From positions 1 to 53,834 of the forward strand of contig JAPOQD010000093.1 in NCBI GenBank assembly GCA_026710905.1: a stretch of 53,834 nt of DNA, read 5' to 3'. Below the pieces are notes generated by a model, which made no database searches, was not told the DNA's origin, and was given only the letters and a program-made list of their open reading frames with translations. Of the stretch, positions 16,973-26,277 are shown in pieces. The position numbers were made by a program, and so were the translations under genes. The DNA is from Halieaceae bacterium. GTDB lineage: Bacteria > Pseudomonadota > Gammaproteobacteria > Pseudomonadales > Halieaceae. How positions within the stretch are numbered: position 1 is the first letter of the stretch; each line of letters opens with the position of its first letter.

Positions 16973-17557
16973 ATGAGTGATCAAGATACGCCCCCTGCCG
17001 ATACCGCAGCGTTGCGCCGTCTGGCCCAAGTCGAGCGCCAGACCCAGGCAGAGCGCTTGACCCAGGTAGAGAGTGAACTGGCCGTGCGCAACCTGGTCGC
17101 CCGCTATGGTATGGCGGTGGATTGCGGTGACGCGGACATGGCCGCTGCATTGCACACCGAAGATTGTGTGTACGAAGTCGCCGCGCCGGGCGCCGGGCGC
17201 GACGATGATGAGCGTCATCAGGAAGAGAACCTGATCCTGCAAGGCCGGCCGGCAATTCACGCAATGGTGTCGGGTTCAGCTCACCAGGCGCTGTTACCGA
17301 ACTGCGCCCATACCGTGGGTCCGCTGGAGGTCATTGTCAAGGGCGATACCGCCAGCGCCATGGGCTATTCACGTCTGTATCTTTTCGATGGAGACAGGCC
17401 GAGTCTGCTGCGCCTGGGATTCAACCGCTGGCAGTTGCGAAAGGAAAACGGGGTGTGGCGTATTGCGCGGCGCAGCTCCTGCCCCATCGGCAGCGGCCAG
17501 GCCCAGGAATTACTGCGCGGCGGCATTCAGGATTGGGACTTTCCCCTTCAGCCCTGA
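16973..17557 (+). CDS. SnoaL/NTF2-fold protein
   Basis: A 194-aa protein. Residues 1-35 form a charged, probably helical leader with an internal duplication (ERQTQ, ERLTQ). From about residue 36 it reads as an NTF2-like cone: ESELAVRNLVARYGMAVDCGD, then HTEDCVYEV, then AHTVGPLEVIVKGDTASA and NRWQLRKENGVWRIARR. The fold is used by small isomerases, dehydratases, cyclases and dioxygenase beta subunits; SnoaL_4-type members are common beside steroid and terpenoid genes. The catalytic residue cannot be fixed. It is followed at 95 bases by a TonB receptor gene on the same strand. Confidence 0.75.
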   Translation: MSDQDTPPADTAALRRLAQVERQTQAERLTQVESELAVRNLVARYGMAVDCGDADMAAALHTEDCVYEVAAPGAGRDDDERHQEENLILQGRPAIHAMVSGSAHQALLPNCAHTVGPLEVIVKGDTASAMGYSRLYLFDGDRPSLLRLGFNRWQLRKENGVWRIARRSSCPIGSGQAQELLRGGIQDWDFPLQP

Positions 17558-17652
17558 TGTTGCACTGGTGGATGCGGTGATCGCGCAGGATTTGTCACCT
17601 AAAGCGTGCCGTGCGCCCGGAGGATGCCGGATGCCGGCTAATGGGAACCCAA

Positions 17653-20600
17653 ATGAACAACCGCACTGACAATATAGCGGCCACCAGCCGGCTGTTTGCC
17701 AGGGTTCTTCACGCGGCGCCCATGGCCGTGTCTCTGGCGCTGCTGGCGTGTACAACAGTGATCTGCAGCGCCGTCCTGAGCAATGCCGCCACGGCGGCGG
17801 TAGATGCAGATGCGGAGCTGGCCAACGCGCCGGAGCATGCTCACAGCGGCTTTATAGAGACCGTCACGGTGATCGGTACAGCCATCAAGGGCACGCCCAT
17901 CGACTCCCCCTATGCGGTGACCTCGATGGATCGGGACCGCCTGGAGGCCCGGGGCGCACCAACCTGGTCGGATTTCTTCAAGGGGCTCGGCGCCAGCCGT
18001 GGCGTTCTAGGCGAGCGCTCCAGCGCCTTCAATTCCAATCAGTTCAATACGGTCGCAAGCAGCGTTGGCAACGTCAATTTGCGCGGCCTGGGGGCCTCGC
18101 GCACACTGGTGCTGTTCAACGGCCGGCGCCAGGTCTATCTGCCGGCCCGGCTGATCGGCGGCCGTTATGTGGATATCAATGTCATGCCACTGATCGCCGT
18201 CGAACGGGTGGAAGTATTGAAAGAAGGCGCCTCGGCCATCTACGGTTCGGATGCTCTGAGCGGCGTGGTGAACTTCGCCACGCGCAAGGATTTCGAGGGC
18301 CTGGATCTATCAGTTGACCACGAAGCCATAGAGGATGCCGGCAACTCCAGGCTCGGGGCCATCTGGGGCCGGGACTTCGGCGGCGCCCATCTGGTGGCGA
18401 GCTTTGAGCAAGAGCGCCACAGCAGACTGGGGGAAGGGGATCGGCCCTACACGTTGGCGACATGGCGTCCAGGCCAACGGGGCGGCTGGTCGTCCTTCGG
18501 CAATCCTGGCGCCTACCTGGTGCGGGACGCGGAGCGGCGCGTCACGGAGGTTGTTGTGGATCCCTCCTGCGATGCGTTCGGCGGGTACGCGGAGCCAAAC
18601 ACATGCCGCTACCGCTACCAGTCGTTCTTCAACCTGATTGAGGAGACCCGGTTCAACCGGCTGTTCAGCGAACTGAACGGGCATTGGGGCGAGGCCGGCA
18701 AGTACCACTTGGAAGCATTGTGGTCGAACGCTCGCTCGCCCGAAGTCCGCGCATCTCCCTCCTATCCTTTCGTGACCCTGTTGAGCACCGACGTGCTTGA
18801 AGTCGCACCGAACCATCCCGGGCGCGTGGAGCTATGCGATCTATACGGCAGCGATATCGACCGCTGTGCGGACGACGCTGCCTGGTACTTTCGCGGGCGC
18901 ACCATCGGCAATTCCGGCCCCGCGACCGAGGTGGAGCGCAAATCCGAAACCTTGCGCCTGGCCGGCTCCCTCAGCGGTCTGGTGACCTTCCTCAATCGCA
19001 CCCACGATTACGATCTGGGCGTTTCATGGTCCCAGAGCACGGGAACCATGACAGATTCAGGAACTTATACGGAACGGCTGTTCCTCGCTTTTCGGGGCTA
19101 CGGCGGCCCGGATTGCGGGGTCGGTGTCATCGCCGATGCCGCATCGCCGGCCAAGATGCGCCTGAATCCGGACGATCTGACCGGGCGCGCACCAGGCCAG
19201 GGAGATTGCCGGTATTTCAATCCGTTCAGCAACGCGTTGCAGCATTCGGCGCAGTACGGCGCGCAGTTTGAGAATGAAGCCAACCCGTTCTATCGGCCCG
19301 CGCTGGCGAATAGCGGCGAAATCATGTCTTGGCTGGGGAACATACTGGAAAACAAAAGCAGGTCGGAATTGCTGGTATTCGATGCGACGCTTAGCGGCGA
19401 TCTGATTCCCGAAAGCCTGAGTTACGCTGTCGGCTACCAATTGCGCCGTTTCGATGCCAGCGCGCGCCCGGCGGATGAGAGCAATTTCGAAGTGCATCCC
19501 TGCCAGGTGCGCTTTGACCAGGGCTGCGCCGAACGCGATCGATTCGGACCCTATGCGTTCACGACCACCTACCGCCCCTACGATGTGGATCAGACCGTAC
19601 ACCGGGTGTTCTCCGAAGTGGCCTTCGCCTGGGGCGAAAAGCTGCACGTTCAGTTAGCTGGGAACTACGAAGATTATTCTGTCGCAAGCAGTTTCGACCC
19701 GCGAATCGCGGTTCGCTGGCAGATCAACGACGCCCTGGCTTTGCGGGGTTCGGCTCAGACCACCTATCGGGCGCCATCGGCTGACGAACTCAACCAGGAC
19801 AAGCTCACCACGCTGGAATTTGTGGAGCAAACAGGAACCTACATACCTGTGGATCGCACCGGCGGTGATTACCTTGAGCCGGAGGCGGCGTTTACCTATA
19901 ACCTCGGCGCGATTCTGATTCTGGACCACGCGCTCGAAGCGACCCTTGACTATTGGCAGTACCGCTTCGACGATGTCATCGATGCCGCCCCGCACGGCTC
20001 CATGGTCAACCTGTACGCCGGCGAGGCAACCCGGAATCTGGCCGCGTCCCGGATTGTCTGTCCCGCCGGGCGCGCGGACCGAATACTCGCCGCGGGAGGT
20101 ACACCCTGTTCGGCCAGCGATGTTGCCCGTGTGGAGATTCCGTTGCTGAACTGGCCCGGCATCCGCACTTCCGGCATCGACCTGCATTTGAGCAGCCACA
20201 TACCCATGGGGCAGGGAGAGCTCGTTCCGGAGTTGGAGGTAAGTTATCTCATCGACTACCGGGTCGACGCTCTGGTTGAGAACGGTCTGCAACTGGAGCC
20301 GGAACGCGATGCTTCAGGGCGGCTGAATTTCGGACATTACCTGGCCCCATCCCTGCCAAAACTGAAAGCGCGCCTGTCCGCGGCCTGGCTGCGTGGAAAT
20401 GTCGTGCTGTCGAGTCACCTCGGATACATCTCTTCCTACAAGGACGAAATCCCGAACACGACGGCGCCCCGCATCGACAGCTTCCTGACCTGGGACATGA
20501 CCCTGCAGTGGCACTTGCCGGCAAGTGGGCTGAATCTGGCCTTCTCGGCCTTGAATATCACCGCCGCCAAGGCTCCCACAGCGAACCTGGAACAGGGGTT

Positions 20601-20670
20601 CGACGGTTCCACGCACACGGCCAAGGGCCGGCGATTCAAGTTGGCCCTGACCTGGTCTTTCGACGCCTGA
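17653..20670 (+). CDS. TonB-dependent outer-membrane receptor
   Basis: About 1005 aa. An N-terminal signal peptide (hydrophobic core about residues 24-45) is followed by a plug domain with VTVIGTAIKGTPIDSP as the TonB-box region, then VNLRGLGASRTLVLFNGRR and VERVEVLKEGASAIYGSDAL. The rest is a beta-barrel with many aromatic/Gly strands and paired Cys residues in loops. It should bind and import a substrate across the outer membrane using TonB energy, here probably the substrate of the catabolic cluster. The last strand ends GRRFKLALTWSFDA, without the usual terminal Phe. Starts at 17611 (GTG), 17641 (ATG) and 17653 (ATG) are all open; the last is preferred. Confidence 0.85.
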   Translation: MNNRTDNIAATSRLFARVLHAAPMAVSLALLACTTVICSAVLSNAATAAVDADAELANAPEHAHSGFIETVTVIGTAIKGTPIDSPYAVTSMDRDRLEARGAPTWSDFFKGLGASRGVLGERSSAFNSNQFNTVASSVGNVNLRGLGASRTLVLFNGRRQVYLPARLIGGRYVDINVMPLIAVERVEVLKEGASAIYGSDALSGVVNFATRKDFEGLDLSVDHEAIEDAGNSRLGAIWGRDFGGAHLVASFEQERHSRLGEGDRPYTLATWRPGQRGGWSSFGNPGAYLVRDAERRVTEVVVDPSCDAFGGYAEPNTCRYRYQSFFNLIEETRFNRLFSELNGHWGEAGKYHLEALWSNARSPEVRASPSYPFVTLLSTDVLEVAPNHPGRVELCDLYGSDIDRCADDAAWYFRGRTIGNSGPATEVERKSETLRLAGSLSGLVTFLNRTHDYDLGVSWSQSTGTMTDSGTYTERLFLAFRGYGGPDCGVGVIADAASPAKMRLNPDDLTGRAPGQGDCRYFNPFSNALQHSAQYGAQFENEANPFYRPALANSGEIMSWLGNILENKSRSELLVFDATLSGDLIPESLSYAVGYQLRRFDASARPADESNFEVHPCQVRFDQGCAERDRFGPYAFTTTYRPYDVDQTVHRVFSEVAFAWGEKLHVQLAGNYEDYSVASSFDPRIAVRWQINDALALRGSAQTTYRAPSADELNQDKLTTLEFVEQTGTYIPVDRTGGDYLEPEAAFTYNLGAILILDHALEATLDYWQYRFDDVIDAAPHGSMVNLYAGEATRNLAASRIVCPAGRADRILAAGGTPCSASDVARVEIPLLNWPGIRTSGIDLHLSSHIPMGQGELVPELEVSYLIDYRVDALVENGLQLEPERDASGRLNFGHYLAPSLPKLKARLSAAWLRGNVVLSSHLGYISSYKDEIPNTTAPRIDSFLTWDMTLQWHLPASGLNLAFSALNITAAKAPTANLEQGFDGSTHTAKGRRFKLALTWSFDA

Positions 20671-20693
20671 GCTTTGCTCACGACCTGAACGCC

Positions 20694-21101
20694 TCAAGCT
20701 GGCCGCTGACCAGCACAGAGAACATCCGTCACCTTTTCGGTATCCAGATATTCCTTGAGGCTGGCGACCTTGCCGTGACGCAGGGTGAATAGAAAATGAT
20801 AGTGATTGTTGTAGTTGACGCCCGAGGAGTGCTCGCCGTCCGAAACCGCTTCCACCGCCACTCGATCCTCCTCGGCGGTCATGCTGATGACACGAAAACT
20901 CAAACCTTCCGGAAAGGCCTCAAAAACGCCATCGGCGAACGCCCTGATCTGCACCTTGTCATACTTGCCGGAAATCAGGGTGTTGCCCATGGTCCATAGA
21001 TAGCCGTCTTCTGCATAGGCATCCAGCAGGGCCTCGGTGTCGCCGCGATTCATTGCCTCCAGGAAGGCAGTGACGGCCAGCTTGTTCTCTTCAATGCCCA
21101 T
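20694..21101 (-). CDS. SnoaL-like/ketosteroid-isomerase-fold protein
   Basis: A 135-aa NTF2-fold protein: NKLAVTAFLEAMNRGDTEALLDAYAEDG at the N terminus, NNHYHFLFTLRHGKVASLKEYLDTE near the C terminus. This matches the SnoaL-like polyketide-cyclase/ketosteroid-isomerase group. The ATG at 21101 has GGAGAG six bases upstream; the frame is open to a TTG at 21113. It lies 15 bases after the hydroxylase gene on the same strand, so the two are co-transcribed; its stop is convergent with the TonB receptor, 23 bases away. A role in double-bond or hydroxyl chemistry on a cyclic intermediate is an inference. Confidence 0.78.
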   Translation of the reverse strand: MGIEENKLAVTAFLEAMNRGDTEALLDAYAEDGYLWTMGNTLISGKYDKVQIRAFADGVFEAFPEGLSFRVISMTAEEDRVAVEAVSDGEHSSGVNYNNHYHFLFTLRHGKVASLKEYLDTEKVTDVLCAGQRPA

Positions 21102-21116
21102 TTTTCTCTCCAATAC

Positions 21117-21839
21117 TCAACAGTAAGTGCCGAACAATTTGTCGTAGAGCAGGGTGATGGTGGCGTAATTCCCCTTGTGCATGTTCTCGTGGTGAGCCGC
21201 ATGGCGGGCGGCAATCCAACTCAGGGTCTTGAAGGGGAAGTACGGCAATTCGATCTTGCAGTGATTGATCTGGTTCAACTGGGTGAACACCAGAAACGCC
21301 AGGGCGGCGCTGACGCTGTGCAAGGGCCCCAGCCAGAAACCCACCAATGGAAAGGTCCCCAGGAACAACAGCAAACCCACCAGGGTCTCCAGCGGGTGCA
21401 CATAATGGGCGTCGATGTAACTGGGGTCACGGGCCTGGTGGTGCACCGCATGAATCTTGCGAAAGGCGCCCTGCCCGTGAAACACGAAACGGTGGGTAAG
21501 GTAGTACATGAAATCATAAACCATCAACACCACCACCAGGTCGAGCAGGATCTCCCAGAGCGGCTGGGCCTCCAGGGTGAGCAGAAAGGGGCTGAGGAAA
21601 AACACGAAGACCACATTGCAGCGCATGCCTGTCTTCTGCGTCGCCCGCATGACTGGCGGGTACTTTTCGAGCTTGCGCTTCTCCTTCCACAAGGCCATGT
21701 TCTTGAGGCGTTCCCGCTCCAGGGCCGGCACCTTGAAGACAAAATATTTGACGATCCAGGTCATCGCGATCAGCAATAGCAGAAACACCAACCCCGCCTG
21801 CCAATCGTAATGGGAAACCAGCCAATCCAGAATCGTCAT
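21117..21839 (-). CDS. Fatty acid hydroxylase/sterol desaturase-family membrane di-iron enzyme
   Basis: A 240-aa integral membrane protein with the eight-histidine signature: HRFVFH (His116, His121), HAVHH (His130, 133, 134), an isolated NH near 193, and HAAHH (His213, 216, 217). Hydrophobic segments lie at about 15-35, 75-90, 97-115, 150-170 and 175-190. The family uses a di-iron centre and O2 to hydroxylate or desaturate lipids, sterols and carotenoids. With a SnoaL-like partner and a steroid/terpenoid-like catabolic cluster, it may add the first hydroxyl group to a hydrophobic substrate. Confidence 0.85.
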   Translation of the reverse strand: MTILDWLVSHYDWQAGLVFLLLLIAMTWIVKYFVFKVPALERERLKNMALWKEKRKLEKYPPVMRATQKTGMRCNVVFVFFLSPFLLTLEAQPLWEILLDLVVVLMVYDFMYYLTHRFVFHGQGAFRKIHAVHHQARDPSYIDAHYVHPLETLVGLLLFLGTFPLVGFWLGPLHSVSAALAFLVFTQLNQINHCKIELPYFPFKTLSWIAARHAAHHENMHKGNYATITLLYDKLFGTYC

Positions 21840-21870
21840 CTCAACACCTCTTCACAGCCCCCGTTCCGGT

Positions 21871-22965
21871 TCAGTCAACCGGTACAGCGGACATCGGCCC
21901 ACCGGTTCGTTGATCCAGCAACAGACGGGCCAGTTGCACAGCCCCTGCCCGGCCCAGTTGCCGTTGCAGCCGCCGCGCCAGATGTTGCACATCCGCAGCA
22001 GCGGCCGGGGCCGCCGCGGCGCCGCCAAACACCTCTTCTTCCAGATGCAGCGCCTCATACAATTGACGGATATGCAACTTGAAGCCACGCAGCGCCGCCG
22101 CGCCGGTAACCAGTTCCAATTCACCTTCCAGTTGCTCTATCGAGCCCACCGAGTCGGATAGTAACTGCTGGCCGCGCCCGGTCAATTTCAACAACACCTG
22201 GCGATGCCCCGCCGGGTCCGGCTCGCGGCGGATGTAGGCCTGCCGCTCAAGTTCATTGGCCACTGCGCTGATGGCCTGCTTGCTGACTTCCTGGATGCGG
22301 GCCATCTGCTGGATACGCCCGCCATCGGGGCCAATCAGGGTCAACACCTGGGCAAAGGACATCTTCAGACCGGGATGCCCCCTGGACCGGGTCAATTCCA
22401 TCAGGCGCTGCAACATGTGGCCGGTCACCCGCGGCAACAGGCTACCTACGTTACTCGGGCGCTGCCGGGCCGGGCGCCGCCCCGGCAACCCCAGCCCGTC
22501 ATGCAGTTTCGACAAGTGTTCAACCAGTTCACTGAAGGCCTGCTGCCCGATCAGCCCGGCGTATTCCCGCTCTACTTTCGCGGCCAGGCGGCTACCCTGG
22601 GCCACCAGTTCCCGGCCCCGTTGGGTAAGCATCACCTGCTTGGCGCGGCCACCCCCGGGGTCGGGCGCGCGCAGCAAATCCCCGGCCCGCTGCAATTGAT
22701 TGACCGTTTGATTGCAGGCCTGTTTGCTGATCGACAGCCACCCGGCCAGGTCTGTCAAGCGGGCGCCTTCACTCCCCACCAGGCTGATGTAGGGCTCGTA
22801 ACTCAGCCGCAATTGCCTGTGTTGCGGGTTGAGTGCGTGCATCAGGCTGGCCTGCAGATGGCGAGAGACGCCCATGCAGTGCCTTGGCAGGTTGCCGCGG
22901 TAGCGCTGCCATACGTCTTGCCAGTGGGGGATCTCGCTTGTGGACTGCTGAACGATTGGGTTCAT
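21871..22965 (-). CDS. Tandem-domain MarR-family transcriptional regulator
   Basis: About 364 aa with two MarR winged-helix domains in one chain. The first is LTDLAGWLSISKQACNQTVNQL followed by the wing GGGRAKQVMLTQRGREL (about residues 70-125). The second is IQQMARIQEVSKQAISAVANEL with wing PAGHRQVLLKLTGRGQQLL (about 205-265). MarR proteins normally have one domain and dimerise; here one polypeptide could form a pseudo-dimer. A C-terminal Ala-rich segment follows. The ATG at 22965 is chosen; a TTG at 22986 is also open. It is divergent from the dehydrogenase gene, with a perfect palindrome between them. Confidence 0.82.
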   Translation of the reverse strand: MNPIVQQSTSEIPHWQDVWQRYRGNLPRHCMGVSRHLQASLMHALNPQHRQLRLSYEPYISLVGSEGARLTDLAGWLSISKQACNQTVNQLQRAGDLLRAPDPGGGRAKQVMLTQRGRELVAQGSRLAAKVEREYAGLIGQQAFSELVEHLSKLHDGLGLPGRRPARQRPSNVGSLLPRVTGHMLQRLMELTRSRGHPGLKMSFAQVLTLIGPDGGRIQQMARIQEVSKQAISAVANELERQAYIRREPDPAGHRQVLLKLTGRGQQLLSDSVGSIEQLEGELELVTGAAALRGFKLHIRQLYEALHLEEEVFGGAAAAPAAAADVQHLARRLQRQLGRAGAVQLARLLLDQRTGGPMSAVPVD

Positions 22966-22997
22966 GAAGAAAAATAGTAAATACAAATTGTCTTTAT

Positions 22998-23013
22998 GTC
23001 AATATATATTGAC
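22998..23013. promoter_or_regulatory. Perfect 16-bp palindrome, probable MarR operator
   Basis: GTCAATATATATTGAC is its own reverse complement. It lies in the AT-rich divergent region between the tandem MarR gene (minus) and the dehydrogenase gene (plus), and contains TTGAC, which could be part of a -35 element on either strand. MarR proteins typically bind 16-20 bp palindromes placed like this and repress both directions until a ligand binds. Confidence 0.7.
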
Positions 23014-23079
23014 TTTATTGCTGTTCCGCCCGTACCATCTGCCCGGCAAAACGCTGCAGTCGGAATACGGAGCCAATGT

Positions 23080-23937
23080 ATGACGGAGAAATTCAACGTC
23101 GGTTATATCGGGCTGGGAAGCATTGGCAAACCTATCGCCAAACACCTGGTCTGTGACCAATTCAACGCCCATGTATACGATATTCACCGACCCGCCGTGG
23201 CCGAACTGGCGGCCCTTGGAGCGCGGGGCTGCGACTCCCCGGCGCAACTGGCGCGGGCCTGTGCGCACATCGGAATCTGCGTTCTTGAGGCCAGCCAGGT
23301 GGAAGCCGTGCTCTACGGCGCCGACGGTCTGTTGGAGAATGCAGCCAGCGGCGCCATCATCGCGATTCACAGCACGGTAACCAGGGCCGATGTATTGAAG
23401 TGGGCCGGGGCTGGCGCAGCCAGGGGCATCAAGGTCATCGATGCGCCGATTACCGGCGGTGTTCGAAGCGCCGAAGCCGCCTCGCTGTGCTATATGGTGG
23501 GTGGTGACTCGGCCACCTTCGCCACCGCCAGCAGGGTATTCGAAACCTCGGCCGAAAAGATCATTCACACCGGTGAGTTGGGTACCGGTATTATTCTCAA
23601 ACTATGCAACAATCTGATCACCAACGCCGAATTCATGGCCATGTCGGAAGCCACCCGGCTGGCGGAGGCCGGCGGCTTGTCAGCCGAACTCCTGCGCGAG
23701 GTGGGCAAGTCCAACGGGGTCATCAATGAAACTATGTACAATTTCATCAACAACCGTAACGCCTTGGCCGCCACTTGCAGCGCCGCCCGGATGGAAGAAA
23801 TTTTCGGCCCACCCGGTAAGCTGGGTGAGAAAGATCTACTCTGTGCGATCCAGAGCGCCCGGGAGTTGGGGGTTGAACTGCCCTATACGCAACGCCTGCA
23901 GGGCGATATCTACAACCTGTTTCTGAACAAGGTATGA
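23080..23937 (+). CDS. 3-hydroxyisobutyrate dehydrogenase-family oxidoreductase
   Basis: A 285-aa beta-hydroxyacid dehydrogenase. The NAD(P)-binding motif GYIGLGSIGKP is at residues 8-18, the substrate motif DAPITGGVRSAE at 121-132, and catalytic Lys174 with Asn178 in KLCNN. It would oxidise a 3-hydroxyacid or 3-hydroxyacyl compound to the semialdehyde or ketone. The ATG at 23080 has GGAG seven bases before it. The frame is open to 22996, but that start would place the operator palindrome inside the gene. It overlaps the aldehyde dehydrogenase gene by four bases, giving a coherent two-step oxidation under MarR control. Confidence 0.87.
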   Translation: MTEKFNVGYIGLGSIGKPIAKHLVCDQFNAHVYDIHRPAVAELAALGARGCDSPAQLARACAHIGICVLEASQVEAVLYGADGLLENAASGAIIAIHSTVTRADVLKWAGAGAARGIKVIDAPITGGVRSAEAASLCYMVGGDSATFATASRVFETSAEKIIHTGELGTGIILKLCNNLITNAEFMAMSEATRLAEAGGLSAELLREVGKSNGVINETMYNFINNRNALAATCSAARMEEIFGPPGKLGEKDLLCAIQSARELGVELPYTQRLQGDIYNLFLNKV

Positions 23938-25403
23938 GCATGAACCCGGAAACCAGACTGTTTATCGACGGTGAATTGGTTGACGCCTGCTCCGGCAACA
24001 CTTATCCCAACATCAACCCCGCTACCGAAGAGGTGATGGGCGAAGTGGCCGACGCCGGCGCGGCCGACATGGAGCGCGCCATTGCGGCCGCGCGGCGCGC
24101 CTTTGATGAAAGCGGCTGGCCCACCAACCACCAATTCCGTCACCGCTGCCTGCGGCAACTGCAAGCTGGCCTGGGCGAAATAGAGCCGGAACTGAAGCGA
24201 CTGATTTCCGCGGAAACCGGCGCGCCCATGGGAATTTGCGGCGCTTCCGGCCCCCAGTGCAGCGTACCCATCGGCATGATGGACTTCACCCTGGAGCATC
24301 TGGCCGAATTCGAATGGTCTCGGGATATCGGCATTGCCGAACCCATGGGCCAGCGCAGCCGCCGCCTGGTGGAGAAGGAAGCCGTGGGCGTGGTAGCGGC
24401 CATCACGCCCTGGAACGTACCGCTGCAAATCAACCTGGCCAAGTGTGTCCCGGCCCTGGCCGCCGGCTGCACCCTGGTCCTGAAGGCTGCCCCGGATACC
24501 CCCTGGACAGCAGCCATGATGGGCCGCGTGGTGAAGGAGCACACCGATATTCCCGCCGGGGTTTTCAACGTGATTACCGCCTCGGACCCGGTGCAAACCG
24601 GCGATCAACTGGTGGCCGACCCGCGAGTCGACATGGTATCGTTCACCGGTTCCACCGCGGCCGGCAAACAGATCATGGCCAGGGCCGCGGCGGGGGTGAA
24701 GAAGGTATTTCTGGAACTCGGCGGAAAATCCGCCAATATCATCCTCGATGACGCCGATCTGGACAACGCCCTGCTCTCCTCCCTGTCGGTGTGTTACCAC
24801 GCCGGCCAGGGCTGCTCCCTCACCACTCGGCTGTTGATTCCGCAGTCCCGCCAGCAGGAAGTGGAAGAGTTGCTGAAAACCTACTTTGGATTTATCCAAT
24901 ACGGCGATCCATCGGCTGAAGACCAGATCATGGGGCCGCTGATCAACCGGCGCCAGCATGAGCGGGTTTTGTCCTACATCGAACAGGGAAAGGCTGAAGG
25001 CGCCCGCCTGTTGCTGGGTGGTGGCAGGCCGGCTCACCTGGAACGCGGTTATTACGTGGAACCCACGGTATTCGTGGATGTCAGCAACGAAATGACCATT
25101 GCAAGGGAAGAAATCTTCGGTCCCGTACTCAGCGTTATCAGCTACCAGGATGAAGAAGACGCAATCCGAATCGCCAATGATTCCAGCTACGGTTTGTCCG
25201 GCGCCGTGCACTCGGCCGACAGCGAACGCGCCCTGCGTGTGGCCCGGCGCTTGCGCACCGGCACCCTGATGGTCAACAACGGCAACTATTACGCCGCCGA
25301 CGCTCCCTTCGGCGGCTACAAGCAGAGCGGCATCGGCCGGGAGATGGGGCCGGAGGGTTTTGCGGAATACCTGGAAACCAAGACCATAGCGATCGGCGTG
25401 TGA
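23934..25403 (+). CDS. NAD(P)-dependent aldehyde dehydrogenase
   Basis: A 489-aa aldehyde dehydrogenase with all catalytic residues: TPWN (Asn161), FTGSTAAG (238-244), FLELGGK with Glu261, and GQGC with Cys294. Length is normal. It oxidises an aldehyde to a carboxylate using NAD(P)+. It starts in the four-base overlap with the upstream dehydrogenase gene and itself overlaps the downstream SDR gene, so the three are translationally coupled. Substrate is probably the product of the preceding dehydrogenase. Confidence 0.92.
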   Translation: MSMNPETRLFIDGELVDACSGNTYPNINPATEEVMGEVADAGAADMERAIAAARRAFDESGWPTNHQFRHRCLRQLQAGLGEIEPELKRLISAETGAPMGICGASGPQCSVPIGMMDFTLEHLAEFEWSRDIGIAEPMGQRSRRLVEKEAVGVVAAITPWNVPLQINLAKCVPALAAGCTLVLKAAPDTPWTAAMMGRVVKEHTDIPAGVFNVITASDPVQTGDQLVADPRVDMVSFTGSTAAGKQIMARAAAGVKKVFLELGGKSANIILDDADLDNALLSSLSVCYHAGQGCSLTTRLLIPQSRQQEVEELLKTYFGFIQYGDPSAEDQIMGPLINRRQHERVLSYIEQGKAEGARLLLGGGRPAHLERGYYVEPTVFVDVSNEMTIAREEIFGPVLSVISYQDEEDAIRIANDSSYGLSGAVHSADSERALRVARRLRTGTLMVNNGNYYAADAPFGGYKQSGIGREMGPEGFAEYLETKTIAIGV

Positions 25404-26173
25404 ATCCTGCCCTGAACAATCGAACCTACCTGGTCACCGGCGCCTCCCGCGGTTTCGGTCTGGCCATCGCCAGGGCCTTGCTGGCCGGGGGCGCCAATGT
25501 CGGCATGACGGCCCGCAACGGCGAACTGCTGCAAGGGGCTGTGGCGGAGTTGAATACCGACAAGGCCATCGGCATTGCCGGTGATGTGGCGGATGCCGAA
25601 CAGATGGCCGGTATCATGGCCCAGGTCAAACAGCATTTCGGCGGCTTCCATGGTCTGGTGAACAATGCCGGGCTGGCCCGGCCCGCGAATGTGGAAAATA
25701 TCGACCAGGGTGAATTGATGCTGCAGATCAATACCAACTTCACCGGTACGGTACTGTGCTGCAAGGCCGCCATTCCCCTGCTCCGTGGCCAGGACAACCC
25801 GCGCATTGTCAACATCTCCTCGGCCAGCGCCTGGCACTATGATGAGATGTACCACCTGTCCATCTACGCCGCCACCAAGGCGGCGGTAGAACGTTTCAGT
25901 CGCGACCTGCGCCTCGAGTTACAGGATGACGGCATCGGCGTGAGCTGCATTCGTCCCGGCGCGGCCTGGACCGGATTTGCCGATGGCTGGAATCCTGAGC
26001 GACTGAGCGCGGGCGTGGCTGCCTGGCAAAAAGCCGGGCCCAGCATGGACCAGGGAATGGAGCCGCAGAACGTGGCCGAGGCTGTGCTGTACTGTCTGTC
26101 CTGCCCCGGCGGAGTGGCGGTCGATTTGCTGGAAGTCCGGCCCAACCGGCCCGCGCCCAAATTGCAACTCTGA
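25400..26173 (+). CDS. Short-chain dehydrogenase/reductase 1
   Basis: A 257-aa classical SDR: GASRGFG (14-20) for cofactor binding, NNAG near 88, ISSAS at 139-143 and the catalytic pair Tyr156/Lys160 (YAATK). The start is a GTG overlapping the aldehyde dehydrogenase stop. It likely oxidises or reduces a hydroxyl/keto group of a pathway intermediate. A gap of 104 bases separates it from the next SDR. Confidence 0.88.
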   Translation: MNPALNNRTYLVTGASRGFGLAIARALLAGGANVGMTARNGELLQGAVAELNTDKAIGIAGDVADAEQMAGIMAQVKQHFGGFHGLVNNAGLARPANVENIDQGELMLQINTNFTGTVLCCKAAIPLLRGQDNPRIVNISSASAWHYDEMYHLSIYAATKAAVERFSRDLRLELQDDGIGVSCIRPGAAWTGFADGWNPERLSAGVAAWQKAGPSMDQGMEPQNVAEAVLYCLSCPGGVAVDLLEVRPNRPAPKLQL

Positions 26174-26277
26174 CTCCAGCCCGCCTGTTTGATAGCACGG
26201 ATGGATTTTCAACAAGTGGATAACTGATTCCACAAGTACCGGCAACCCCGACAGCACTGACCAACGAGGAAAAAACC

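Noticed and set aside
23910-25211. 433-codon open frame opposite the aldehyde dehydrogenase
   Set aside because: It mirrors a clear aldehyde dehydrogenase gene; its Gly/His-rich translation is typical of antisense shadow frames.
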